DNA from: Fragum whitleyi
Taxonomy: Eukaryota > Mollusca > Bivalvia > Cardiida > Cardiidae
Assembly: GCA_948146395.1 (NCBI GenBank)
Contig: OX411543.1
Coordinates: 25,042,526 to 25,106,525, forward strand
Length of the DNA stretch: 64,000 nt
Direction: 5' to 3'
The notes beneath the pieces were generated by a model. It was not told where the DNA came from, did no database searches, and saw only the letters and a program-made list of their open reading frames with translations. Shown here in pieces: positions 21,999 through 33,151 of this stretch. Made by a program: the position numbers and the translations under genes. Position 1 is the first letter of the stretch. Every line of letters begins with the position of its first letter.

Positions 21999-22416
21999 TG
22001 ATAGTGCTCTTAAACGTGTTGATGTACAAGAATGTGAAGAAAACAAGTTGAACTAGTAGGTCTATTTCAAATGGCAAGTTATTTTGGTGATGGAATGCAA
22101 TTTGGCAAAGATATTCATAATTCCATTTTGGATGTGGTGGCCAGGATTTATTTGATGAATTTTGGCCTTTGACAATGAAACGTTCATGTAGATAACTGCA
22201 ATATGACGGAAAACAAACGACAATATGTTGCAAAACTATTCATTATTTTTAAAAGTGTTTCTTCACTTTAAGAAAAACTAAAGATTTTTATTTCGTAACT
22301 GTAGACAGAAATGTACAATATAACAATTTGTCATAAGTTAAATGTGTGATAAGGTATTTCAGAGAGAGAAACTATACCTTTAAAAGAAGCTATAACATAA
22401 TTCTACGAAAAAAGGT

Positions 22417-22530
22417 CGCGACATTACCAAATAAGCAGATCACGTGATTGGCCTGTGCTATTGCCACAATACTGAGAAACCAGATCGCGACATTGCCAAA
22501 TAAGCAGATCACGTGATTGGCTAGTGCTAT
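22417..22530. repeat. Two-copy 70-bp direct repeat
   Basis: GCGACATTACCAAATAAGCA and AGATCACGTGATTGGC recur from 22487 (GCGACATTGCCAAATAAGCA). Each holds the palindrome ATCACGTGAT. Confidence 0.8.
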
Positions 22531-22539
22531 TTTCAATAG

Positions 22540-23890
22540 CTGACCTTATTTGACTTGACTTATCACATGATTTCCAAATATGGTAATGTAAACAAGTGAT
22601 ACTAGTAAATTCGTACGCAAATTTCAATAAATATCGTTTAAGTCGTGAATTAGCGTGTTAATAATACATGAAGTGATAGTTGTGGAATTGTACAGGATTA
22701 TTTCCTTTTGATGAAATAAACTGTATGTCTATATCAAGTTTAGATATACAAAATAGGCCGAAGTGTATTCACATCCTGTTCACGTGATGTGTGTTCTCAA
22801 AAAACCCGAAATGAATTTATCTTGTGTTCATTTTGCGGTTTTGTTAAATCTAAGTTGGAATTGCTCCGCATTCCAACTTAAAAACGAAGGGTTATCAAAG
22901 GCGACTCTATTCCGGTCATGAAAAATACCTCATGCGGGACATTTTATACATGTAATTTTGAAAAAAAAAACACAATAAACTAGAAATGATAATGATAACA
23001 ATAATAATAATGGTGTCTATAATTTTATAAATCTTATTTTATAAATCGGCCGATCGGCTCTGGTGATTGATTCGCGCGGTAAATAATGTTTGCTCTTTTT
23101 TCTTTTATGTATTGCTGTACAGCTTTGAAAATTATTGGAATAACTGCTTGGTGGTTATTCCCCTTGACTCGTTACATAGCAAAATACCTGAACGTTGTCA
23201 AGACAACTTTAATTATTTTTGTTATGAAAATGAAGTCTCTTACAACAAAAATATTTTATACAAATGGGGGGAAATGGCGCGGGTCAAGAGCACAATTCCT
23301 CCATAAATTAAAATAATGATTTGATTGACCCATCGAATGTTTTACTGGCAGTAACCTATCATTTGATTTTCTTCTCTTCTGCAGAATAAAAGCTCGCATT
23401 ACCACGACTTGCGGAGTCCCTTATGAAATTTTTACTTTCGTTTGGGATGCAATTTTGTCGAAAATTGTCAAGAAATGTCAACAAACAATGTCCCCAATCA
23501 GAATTTATTAATCGACACATCATAGCGAAAATGAAATTATGTCCATTATAACACGATCACAATTGTGAAATTAGGTTTCCTTACCCTCTTCCGCATGTAA
23601 AGTTGTATTAAACATTTTTCTGAGTGTAAATTTAAGGAAAAGGTAATAATATTGACGTTGGGGAATTTCACAGAAAGCGAAGCGCTTTATTTAGCACGTG
23701 GGTTATATGACGTCAAAAGAATCAACGTTTGCGTTAACGATGACATTGAGTAAAAAATGGGCGGAGCTATCTGTGTACACAGTTAAATCACATGAAATAT
23801 GAATGTTATTGCGAATAAAGTTCTATGTAATTTCTTCTTATTTCATATATGCGCTAAATACGCCATCGTGTTATAATGGATGGTAAACGC
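22540..23890. other. No gene or repeat family recognised
   Basis: AT-rich. Short open frames at 23067-23316 lack recognisable motifs. A small palindrome TTCCAACTTA/TAAGTTGGAA occurs near 22850-22880. Confidence 0.4.
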
Positions 23891-23907
23891 CAGTATAAAC
23901 GCAGCAA

Positions 23908-24348
23908 TACAGTCAATAACATCATGAAATTGACAAGGTGAATGATTTTGGAATGATTAAGGAATGAAATTGAATGAGAGTGTGGAGTGAGTTTTGAGTT
24001 AATTTAATGTGAGGTAATCCTTTATCGCAAATTTTGTACAGGATGAACAAAATTAGCGATATTGATTACCTCCCTTTTATAAAATATGCACACAGGTGCT
24101 ATAGATAGCTTCCTATTTCTTCAAGAACTTAGTAGACGCTTACAATTTGAATTATGTCAGTGAAATCGCGATTTTTCTGTATCAACATTTTTTTTGAAAG
24201 ACTTTGTTGATTCGATATATTTTAATGGGTTTGATAGTTTTTGAATGACATGAGTGAGTGTTTGGAATGAATGAATGGAGCGCCGAGTGAGCGATTTAGA
24301 ATGGTTTTGATTGAGATGAATGTCAATTTCACGATGCAAGTAACTGTA
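23908..24348 (+). mobile_element. Family A MITE, forward, full length, in a duplicated site
   Basis: TACAGTCAATAACATCATGA to GATGCAAGTAACTGTA. A perfect 17-bp repeat GTATAAACGCAGCAATA abuts both ends (23893-23909 and 24346-24362, overlapping the terminal TA). Core TATCGCAAATTTTGTACAGG with TTAGCGATA. Confidence 0.92.
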
Positions 24349-25137
24349 TAAACGCAGCAATATAAAGGAAACCATCCAGACTTATTTACGGACGGAAAGA
24401 AAAATCTATTGTCAAAGTAGCCCGTAATTCAATTGCTGAGTTAATTAGTCCTGGCCAGAAGGGTGCATCAAAATACTTAAATCGGGAAAAGGCTTTTAGC
24501 CCTTTGTTAATATCGGCTCTCTATTCTTTGGGTTGAAACACTTTAATGCCTCAAAATCTTCTTACTCTGTCCATAACGTACAGTATTCTCAGGTGAAGGT
24601 GTTGCCTAAGTAAGAAATATTCTTTTCGGTGGCAAATTTGCATAAAACTTCAAAATTTTCCCGCCTACAATTTTCCTTAATATGTGAATTATCATGATTA
24701 TGACAAAGGATATGATATTGTTACAAATGTCAAAGAATAATTAACTTGGTGGTACCAAAAATTTGCTGATGATGAAATGCATTTTCATTTCGCTAAATGT
24801 ACGCATATACTGAGAAGTTGATGATGCCCCTTTCGTAAATATTGGAAAGTGCAACTTCAATGAGCCAAGATTTAAATAATGCGTTTACGAATCAATACAT
24901 GTATCAAGCAATTGTACACAGAAAACATCGCAAAACCTTTGATAAACAGTCGAATTTTATTTGTAAAGATTAGTACAAGTCTTTTGAAAAAAATTAAAGA
25001 TATGCTATCATTCCTTTACAACGAAAGATATATTCGAATTTGTTGGACTTATAAATAACAAATATAATTGAAAATCCAGAAGATGGGTTTGTAAGGCTCA
25101 TTTGAGAACAAAATTACAGTATTCTAAATCGTGCGAT

Positions 25138-25383
25138 CAGGGCCCAAGGTTATAATTTTTTTCTCAGGCTCAACTGACAATTTTCTCAATATTTAAAATT
25201 AAATAAATGCATGAATATACAAGATAATATTAACAAGTTGTTATTTATAACAACTTATTAATGTTATCTTTCATGTTCATACATTAAAATGAGTTCTAAA
25301 ACAGAACCACGGCTTTAATCACAAATTAAAGTTTAGGAAAATTTTGAATTGAGAATGAGAAAAGTTTCATAACATCAGGCCCA
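25138..25383. mobile_element. Palindromic MITE, family G, complete
   Basis: GGGCCCAAGGTTATAA and TTCTCAGGCTCAA at one end, GAGAAAAGTTTCATAACATC then AGGCCC at the other. The centre AGTTGTTATTTATAACAACT is palindromic. Confidence 0.78.
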
Positions 25384-26260
25384 GCTCGATGTTCGTTTAG
25401 TAATGTGTTGTTTTCGGGGGAGGGGGGGGGGGTGTTTCGTAAATCTGAGACTATAAAATTATCAAAGACCTTTGAACCATCTGCAGCTCAAATCAAGGTA
25501 CAATGGCCACGTATATATTACAGAAATTTGGACAAGAAATGGCAAAGTTGTGATCGGGATAAACTAATCAGTTCATTGACCTACATGAAAAAATATGACT
25601 CTTAGTCTTGAAGTGAACTTTTTGGGATTGGGTTTAAAGGGAATTGGGTGGAGATTTTCAGGTGTAAGTTGTGTAAAATATCAGTGTTTCTCCATGTGAT
25701 ATCATTCTTATAAACATATTTTAAACAAATTTGAAAAGAAAGATCCTTAGACCACCCCGCCCCACCCCCTTAAATAAAAAAAAGCTTATTACGAATTAAA
25801 TACTTGAACTTCTTTTATTTTACTGGGGTTTGGTGCCCTACCAATCGAGCTTCTATCTCCAGCTAGCCACCCAGTACCGAAGGCCCTCTTGTTGGTATTG
25901 CTTATTCTTGGTATTGCTTATTTCAAGTTAGTTTGTAAACATATCAACTAAATGACCAGGCGTATCCTTGATCATTGGGAATATTTAGGAAATATTGGCA
26001 ACACATTGACATGTACTGACCATCTTGCCTACAGATACAATGATTAGACCAGCGTTATTAAATAAATGAAGTTCATGGTCCACTTTACATCGCAACTGTT
26101 AGGGCCTAATCAATATAAATTTCATAACTGGACTTTCCCCCCGTATTTTTCAACGATGAGTATTTGAACCTTATTCTTGAACGATCTGAATTCTTATTTA
26201 ATGTACTGAAATTTAACATGACAGGCAATATACCTACAGGTTTGTTTATTCATAAAAGAG

Positions 26261-26317
26261 TACAGTTAGTAACGTCGTGAAAATGACATTGACAATTTCA
26301 CGATGTTCTTTACTGTA
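26261..26317 (-). mobile_element. Family A minimal element: two terminal repeats only, 57 bp
   Basis: TACAGTTAGTAACGTCGTGA plus AAATGACATT joins directly to GACAATTTCACGATGTTCTT plus TACTGTA. Both ends and TA flanks are kept; the whole interior is gone, with GACA microhomology at the join. Confidence 0.93.
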
Positions 26318-26361
26318 CTAATGAGATTTTTGTTCAAAACAACAGTATACAGTTATTCCAT

Positions 26362-26510
26362 GGTGTTTCGTTTATATGTAACAGTCAAAACTATTGTCCA
26401 GAGGTGAAGGGGATGACGTTCTAAAATTGTTGCCTGACGCCTAAGGCAGGCAACAGTTCATAATGTCATTCCCGACACCAAGGGCAATAGTTTTCCACTG
26501 TTACACACCC
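26362..26510. mobile_element. Foldback hairpin of about 150 bp
   Basis: GGTGT...GTAACAGTCAAAACTATTGTCC pairs with GGGCAATAGTTTTCCACTGT then TACACACC; the inner stem GTTGCCTGACGCC/TAAGGCAGGCAAC completes a long imperfect palindrome. Confidence 0.75.
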
Positions 26511-26519
26511 CATACAAAC

Positions 26520-28200
26520 GGTTGCGGCGATGACAGGTGAGAGTCAACTACGACAGCATCGGAACATTATGCCGAGGAGACGGTATGTCAAATAAATTTA
26601 TTCGTGTAAATAAACGATTGAAGCTCAGGTATTCTAAAGCAGATAAATGATCGTGTAAGTGTTCAGCACTTCTATAGATTAAAATGATTAGTCATATCCC
26701 TCCCAAATAAGGCCACAATTATTGATTATTTCGGAGGTTTCCCATGAAAAGTTACCAAATTAGACTTTATGCTCTCATATTTCGCCAATCTCTCAATAAA
26801 TGCTATTTTAACTTCTACACAGCGAAAGTTAATCATCCGCCGATATTTCTTCCAAATTTGAAGCCATAATTAAATTAAATATTACTATACACAGAGCGGG
26901 TCCCCAAAGACGACACGTATTAAAAAAATGTTGCCTCTGTAGACAGTCGGAATTTCACGGGGTTGACGTAGACGACAGAACTAAATTATTCGTGTGTTAC
27001 ACAAATATCCATGAAATAACTGTTTTAGATTTACTACCTGGTCATTATTGCGTCAGTTGGTTCTATCATTCGACATGGATGAAACAGTTCATACTGTTGC
27101 CTGGTCACGTGACGGATATTGTAATGAACTATAATTAAGTTCGAAATGATTAATTTACAGTTCTATAGGAGATCAGGTTACAATAAGCCTTATTGTAAAA
27201 GGCACTTGCATATACCTTTTGGTTGTTTAAAACCTAATGTCACGGCTATAAGTAAAGGTGTTGTCTCTCTGCAATATAATGGCAAAGTGACGTCACGTGC
27301 TTGTATCTTCTTAAATTTAAATACAAATCAAATAATTTTTTGTTTAAATTGTTCAAAATTGCCTCATTCAAGATGATAAAATTAGAAATAGTGCAGTTGG
27401 CAAGGATGGAGGATGAAGATTTTTGAGCAAAGGCGAATGTAGTTCGAATCCACTGGGTGGACTTTTTGTCGTTTTGTAGATTCACTTTTCTTTCTCTGGC
27501 TTTTCCTAACTCTTTTTTCTAACTTATTTTAAAAAAAAGAAAAATAAACAAATAAAACCTATTTTCTAAATTTGAGCAAACCAGGATAACTTTAAGATCA
27601 AACATCGATGTAAATTCTTATAATACAGGTTGTAAGTGTATTGTTAATTTCGGGCAAAGGTGTATATGCTATAGAAGAATTAATTAGAAGGAAAATAGAT
27701 AAAAAGTGAATATGCGTACTAAACTGATGAGTCAAACACAAAAAGGAAAGAAAGAGAATGGGAAAAAATGTAAAAATCTCGAACAACAAAAGAAGCACTG
27801 AAACATTTTAATGGAATTCGAAGTACGGCTGATATGATTGGAAGGTATGTGTCTTTCCCACTTCGCCATGGAGGCAGTTGATTATACAACTATGACTTAC
27901 GATATATATTGTGATAAAGAGCATTTTTAAATGGACTGTTTTATTTACTTTTAAAATAGGTTATGTGTATGCTGATGAGCCACTAGATAATGGTTTTGCC
28001 ATAGAACTCAACGAATAAGGGGAAAAAAGGAAATATGAACACGAAAATTATAAGGATAACAGTGTAAGATTGGTTCAAGTTCTATAATTTCAATGTAAGA
28101 TCTTTCATTTCGTGAAAAAAAACTAACAATATTATCATTTGTAGCTTCGCCTGTGTGATAACGCCCTCGAACTGTAATACGATAAATGCGAGTACAAATA
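26520..28200. other. Gene-poor stretch
   Basis: AT-rich, with one tRNA-like fragment (27385-27462). ORFs on either strand show no recognisable domain and no supporting splice or codon signal. 28080-28115 carries a family C-like AATGTAAGATCTTTCATTTC. Confidence 0.35.
27385..27462 (+). repeat. tRNA-like (SINE head) fragment
   Basis: TAGTGCAGTTGGCAAGG looks like box A and GTAGTTCGAATCCACT like box B, about 47 nt apart. The remaining arms do not fold as a functional tRNA. Most likely a SINE head or tRNA pseudogene. Confidence 0.35.
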
Positions 28201-28204
28201 GTTT

Positions 28205-28862
28205 TTAGCTCCACTAGACGAAATCCAGGGGTTCTATTGTCGTGGCCTGGTGTCCGTCGTTAGTGCGTGCGTCCGTCTGTCCGTTAACCTTTTCTTTAAA
28301 CATCTTCTTCTGTGAAGCTAATGGGCAGAATTCAAACAAATTTCACAGGAATAATCCTTGGCACATGCTCTCTGTGAATTTGTTCGTGATTTTCTGATCA
28401 AACTGATGACTTTGGCTCCACGGGCTGTCAGGCCACTGAAAAATTATCTCATATCATGAAATATATAAAAAAATATTTTACTCTGAAACTAATGTTCAGA
28501 ATTCAACCAAATTCACAGAAATTATGCTTAGGATATGATCTTTCAGATTTATTCGTAAAATTCTGATCGGGTTAAAGACATGGGCTCTTCGGGCTGCGGT
28601 GTCAATAAAAAAAGGTCCCGTATGATGAAAAATAAAAAAAAAAATCTTCTCTGAAACTACTGTTCAGAATTCAACCAAACTTCACAGGAATGGTGCTAAG
28701 GTCATACTCTTTCAGAATTGGTCTTCAAATTCGGATTGAGGTGATGACTTGGGCTTAACGGGATGCCGTGTCACTGAATAATGGTCCCATGTGATGAAAT
28801 ATAAAAAAAACTTCTTCTCTGAAACTTCTTGTCAGAATATAACTGAGCTACACATGAATGAT
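28205..28862. repeat. Four tandem repeats of about 170 bp after a TTAGCTCCAC terminus
   Basis: Units anchored on CTCTGAAACTAATGTTCAGA-like sequence begin near 28308, 28478, 28650 and 28816. A leading end TTTTTAGCTCCACTAGACG with GTGCGTGCGTCCGTCTGTCC resembles the opposite ends of the 20 kb and 40.5 kb elements. A family A copy abuts its right side. Confidence 0.75.
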
Positions 28863-28879
28863 CCTTAGAACTTTTTTTT

Positions 28880-29289
28880 CAGATCGCTCAAAACCATTCC
28901 AAAATCACTCAATCGGCGCTCCATTCATTCATTCCAAACACTCACTCAAACCATTCACAAACGCTCCAAATTCACTAAAAAATGACCATATCAACAACTA
29001 CATTCAACATAAAAATCGATACAAAAATCCAAGATTTCACTGATATTATTGAATTTTGTAAGCTTATTACGGGTTCGTGAAGAAAGAAATTAATTCATTG
29101 TACCCGTATGTACATTTTCTAAAAGGAGGTAATAAGTATTCTTTATTTTGTTCATCTTGAAAGAAATAGAGATATTGGATTACCTCCCATTAATTTCACT
29201 TAAAACTCGCTCCACACACTCATTCAATTTCATTCCAAAATCATTCCAAAATCGTTTATCTTGTCAATTTCATGATGTTAATAAATGCA
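28880..29289 (-). mobile_element. Family A MITE, reverse, proximal end lost
   Basis: Begins within the arm (GATCGCTCAAAACCATTCC), core TTTATTTTGTTCATCTTGAA, ends GTCAATTTCATGATGTTAAT. Confidence 0.8.
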
Positions 29290-29761
29290 AATGAATAAAT
29301 TTAGACACGTTCAGAATTATTTATTCTCTTGTCATGAGCCTAATAGCATTGACCGCTTCAAAATACCATAACCATAGCCTAGTTTCATTTTTATTTCGCT
29401 TCCGTAAATGGCGCTTTATGCATTAGGATGAGTAGCAACTATAATCAGCCTTTACTGCAAGATGAATTAGCATATCATCAATGTTATATTCTGTTGAATT
29501 TTCTCACTCTTGGTCTGCGTGTAGGTCATCTTAATCTAACATTGTAGTTCGCTAATAAAGTTAAAAAACAAAACAAAACAAAAAAAACAACATTGTAATA
29601 CATGTATTGATAAGTGAATGAATTTGGAATTGATTTAGAAAGTAATTGATTGAGCGAGAGGAGAGTTTTGAATGAATTTAATTGAAGGAAATATCATATT
29701 GCTGATTTCGTTCAATTTGCATTTCTATTACCTACCTTGGAAAAATATGTACGCGCCGCTG

Positions 29762-30202
29762 TACAGTTAACAACGTTGTGAAATTGACAAGGTGAATGAT
29801 TTTGGAATGATAAAAGAGTGAAATTGATTGAGTGTGTAGAACGAGTTTTGAGTGAATTTAATTGGAGGTAATCCAATATCGCAAAATTTGTTCAGGGTGA
29901 ACAAAATTAGAGATATTGATTATCTCCCTTTAATGAAATATACATACAAGTTCTATAGATAGCGTCCTATTTCTTCAAGAAACTACGAGACGCTTACAAT
30001 TTGAATTATGTCTGTTAAATCCTAATGTTCTTCTGTCAAAATGCATTTTGAAGGACGTTGTTGATTCTTGATGATATTTTTCAGTGGGTTTGAGGGTTTT
30101 TGAATAGTTTGAGTGAGTGTTTGAATGAATGGAGCGCTGAGTGAGCGATTTAGAATGCTTTTGATTGAGGTGAATGTCATTTTCATGATGTAACTTACTG
30201 CA
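29762..30202 (+). mobile_element. Family A MITE, forward, full length, nested
   Basis: TACAGTTAACAACGTTGTGA to TTCATGATGTAACTTACTGC then A; core TATCGCAAAATTTGTTCAGG with TGAACAAAATTAGAGATAT. Confidence 0.9.
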
Positions 30203-30414
30203 TGTCTTTACTGACTAATCAGACGCTTTAAAACCACACCAGTCAATAGAGTAGTGCAATTATTTGACCGATTGATCGTTTTGAAAGATTTCGAAGAATT
30301 CTTAAACGATTTCGGAGTCTTAAAGAATGATCCAAGAAATTGTTTGAATGAATTAAAAGATCGCTCTTAGTGAATGATTTAGAATGGTTTGATCGAAGTT
30401 AGAATAGTTTTGAT

Positions 30415-30555
30415 TTCATTAATGCATTTTGACCCTTTACAGGGATCTTTTAGGCATATGATGATTTGATAACAACACTCAGTGAAGCGCGTATTGTTAT
30501 CATATTATAAATAAAATGCCCAGTTTTATGATAGATTTCATCGAATTTGTTTTAC
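30415..30555 (+). repeat. Dispersed hairpin repeat, copy 1
   Basis: GATGATTTGATAACAACACT then CAGTGAAGCGCGTATTGTTATCA, a short hairpin; related to 46040-46170 (AAAACGCAGTGAAACGCGTT). Confidence 0.55.
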
Positions 30556-30859
30556 TTGTTTCGTCCTAATTAAAATCTACACCAGCCCAGATTCGAGGAA
30601 TAATTTGAATCATATTGATGTAATGTCAATCATCTTGAACGTTTTTAAATTGTGTTGGGTTTTTTTTTCGATTTCGAAGCGTTTTGGGTGTTTTGAATGC
30701 AATCAATGGAGAGCTGCGCCGGTGATTTAGAGAGGTTTTGATCGAGGTATATGTAAATTTCACGATGTTATAAACAGCTGTTCATGCGAGTTACAAATAA
30801 GTTTGTTTGAGAGATTTCCAACAATTTCAAATATGCACAAAGCAAAGACTCTGACTAGC

Positions 30860-30935
30860 CTGTGCATCCGCACAGTCTGACCACAGTCTTCACTATGCGT
30901 TAAGTACAAAGGTAAGGTCTCAAAGTATATGTAGA
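30860..30935. repeat. Dispersed inverted-repeat remnant (GCATCCGCACAGTCTGACC)
   Basis: CTAGCCTGTGCATCCGCACA then GTCTGACCACAGTCTTC; related in wording to the hairpin at 60672-60752. Resembles a motif common in bivalve genomes as far as I recall. Confidence 0.4.
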
Positions 30936-31022
30936 CCATCAGGTAACTCTATATTTACAGTATACGGATATCATCGCTACTCGATGTTTGTACATCACGA
31001 ACGTTTCAAATTGCTGTATTTC

Positions 31023-31247
31023 TTAACACTTTACTGTTTTACAAAAGTTTGGACCTGTCCAAATTCAAAGGTTTTGCAGACGAAAATTTAAAATGGATTT
31101 AATTTGAAAAATAACCATTCAGTAGGGTAGAAAATAGTGTGGAAAAAACAAGAAATTGCTTGTCAATTTCTTATTTTTTCACAATGTTTTCTCAATCATA
31201 AAATAACAGGCACGTAAACAATAAGGGAATAAACAGCAAAGGGTTAA
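31023..31247 (-). mobile_element. piggyBac-like MITE (family E), copy 1
   Basis: TTAA-flanked: TTAACACTTTACTG at the left, CAGCAAAGGGTTAA at the right. The central hairpin AAGAAATTGC/TTGTCAATTTCTTATTTT is shortened relative to the other two copies. TTAA targets and CCCTTT ends are typical of piggyBac. Confidence 0.8.
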
Positions 31248-31653
31248 GTAATAAAGGGTTGAATATTAAATTTTGAATCGCGTTACAACTTGATTAAATT
31301 AAGTGAGGCAATCATAATTGAAGTCATAAACTATAAAAATTTATACCGTTTTAACAAGCTTTTCCGAAAATTATTTAAAATTATTACGCCAATAAAACAC
31401 CCATGAATACGACACAAAAGATTTTATTGCAGTTGATAAGCCAAGAACTTTAAAAGATGATTCATTCTAAGAAAGGATAACTTTTATTTTCAAATGTGTT
31501 AAAGGAGGTGTTTTTTTTTTTTATCAAATTTACAGATTAAAAGTGAGTCCTTATCTAACAGACGCTTTAAAAACAACTATTTTCCTGGAACGTTCAATGA
31601 AAGTCCACCAACATAACCAAGGGACGATGTTTTTTTTCGCCGGCAATCTCCGT

Positions 31654-32093
31654 TACAGTTAGTTACATCGTGAAAATAATATTCATCTCGATCAAAACCA
31701 TACAAAATCTCTCACTCAGCGTTCTATTCATTCATTCCAAACACTCACTCAAGCCATTAAAAAAAACCCTTCAATATCACTGAAAATGATAATATGAACA
31801 ACTACATTCAAAATAAAAATCGTTAGATAAAATCCGTGATTTTACAAACATTGTTTAATTTCGTAAGCATATGATGTGTTCGTGAAGACATATAAACCTA
31901 TTAATAGAACCTGTATGCATATTTAATTAAAGGTGAATAATAAATATCGCTTTTTTTATCCTGAATAAAATTACCGATATTGGATTAACCCCTTGAATTT
32001 CATTCAAAACTCGCTCTACGCACTCATTCAATTTCATTCCAAGACAATTCCCAAATTATTCACCATGACAAATTCGCGATGTTCTTAACTGTA
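31654..32093 (-). mobile_element. Family A MITE, reverse, full length
   Basis: TACAGTTAGTTACATCGTGA to CGCGATGTTCTTAACTGTA. The core is reduced to TATCGCTTTTTTTATCCTGA with AAAATTACCGATAT. Confidence 0.88.
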
Positions 32094-32187
32094 GATGAGC
32101 GTCTTGTAAAACATCCAGGAGCCGGGGTCAATGCTTATGTAAAATTCTGTGGCTATTTATGACGGACATCAACGGCATTAAGCCTAT

Positions 32188-32306
32188 TTAGAATTTGGCT
32201 GATCGAACTTGTACGGCGGTCGTAAACTCACTGTAACAAAAACTTTCTTCGGTGCTCATGCGAAGCCAAACGGTGTACGTGCGAGCATCGTACAGTTTAA
32301 CGGTTG
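32188..32306 (-). CDS. Possible terminal exon with fibronectin-III-like C-terminus
   Basis: On the minus strand an acceptor-like CTGCAG (pyrimidine run CACCTTTTTT about 30 nt upstream) precedes 2 nt + 38 codons + TAA. The peptide contains YDARTYTVWLRMS and later YSEFTTAVQVRS. This resembles the F-G strands that end a fibronectin type III domain (Y-x-V-x-x-R ... S-x-x-x-x-V-x-V). Local GC is clearly higher than the surrounding repeats and the segment matches no repeat family here. An internal GTGAGT after TTGTTACA could instead act as a donor. No AATAAA was seen within about 100 nt downstream, so this stays tentative. Confidence 0.3.
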
Positions 32307-32547
32307 CTGCAGATCTTGCGATTTTTTGTGTTAAAAAAGGTGTACATTTTTTATTCATTTGAAATTCCATTTGACCGTAGGCATGACGTTTAGGATTTGC
32401 AAGGTCGACACATGGAAATCACGAGGTTACCGTGAGATGATTTCATTGTTTATCCCTAACTACGGTCCTCGCATGGTCACTGTTCGCAGACCGTATGACG
32501 GTTGTACAATCTACACTTAGATGTAATTGATTGCTCGCGCGGTATTA

Positions 32548-32646
32548 CATTTCATTTAAAACTAGCTTCACTCTCCCATTCGACATCATTCCAAAATCAT
32601 TCCAATTTCAATCAATTTGTCAGTTGTAAGATGTTTTTAATTATAG
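32548..32646 (-). mobile_element. Family A distal-end fragment
   Basis: TTCATTTAAAACTAGCTTCA, ATCATTCCAAAATCATTCCA, GTCAGTTGTAAGATGTTTTT: reverse-orientation distal arm only. Confidence 0.6.
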
Positions 32647-32682
32647 TAAAGGATGATGTTGTAACTTTGAGAAATTGTGTGA

Positions 32683-32835
32683 TAAACAGCAGCCCTGCAT
32701 TCAGGATGACAAAACAGTGCAAAAAGTCTTCCAATTATTCTCCGCTTTGCACGAAAGCGCACGTGCAAAGTCGGGTTAAATTGAAAAAAAAAAAAAACTG
32801 TTTGCACCGTTTTGTCATCCAGAAAACAAGGCTGG
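32683..32835. repeat. Foldback hairpin family P
   Basis: GCCCTGCATTCAGGATGACA plus AAACAGTGCAAA inverts to TTTGCACCGTTTTGTCATCC near 32800; the middle holds CGCTTTGCACG and CGTGCAAAG. Related pieces: 2081-2151, 39131-39258, 49955-50015, 50673-50742. Confidence 0.7.
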
Positions 32836-32887
32836 ATTCTTTTTAGCTGATTACTCTGGTCTCTGTGATATTCATTCCGAATTTCTC

Positions 32888-33060
32888 ATGGACATATCTA
32901 CAAACAAAGCGTCAAATAGTTTAGGCGTTCTCGCTTCTAATAAAACGCAACTTTACTTCGACAGCCGTTACAATAGTTCCCTTGGGAGCAATAACGACGT
33001 ATTACGAATGTAATAAATAAGCTTTTTATTGCTGAAAACCTGACTTAACACAAACTTCCC
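32888..33060 (+). repeat. Dispersed repeat shared with 56540-56706
   Basis: ACATATCTACAAACAAAGCG, TAAAACGCAACTTTACTTCG and GGGAGCAATAACGACGTATT occur in inverse orientation at 56540-56706. Confidence 0.8.
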
Positions 33061-33151
33061 TATAATAGCTACACGACACGCGCATATCACAGTAAGTACT
33101 TGGTCATAGTGAAGTATTGACCGTACGTCCTAGAGAAAAATAGAATATTGC

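Larger units (their letters stand above)
29600..30779 (+). mobile_element. Older family A copy split by a younger family A copy
   Basis: Left arm 29607-29761 (AATGAATTTGGAATTGATTT) and right end 30640-30779 (CAATGGAGAGCTGCGCC...CACGATGTTATAAACAG) belong to a decayed element. Family A copy 29762-30202 and another repeat (30415-30555, like 46040-46170) interrupt it. Confidence 0.6.

Noticed and set aside
21979..22233. 84-codon minus ORF with an acceptor-like ATATTGCAG
   Set aside because: Its 3' part is family A terminus and no donor or stop with a poly(A) signal supports an exon.
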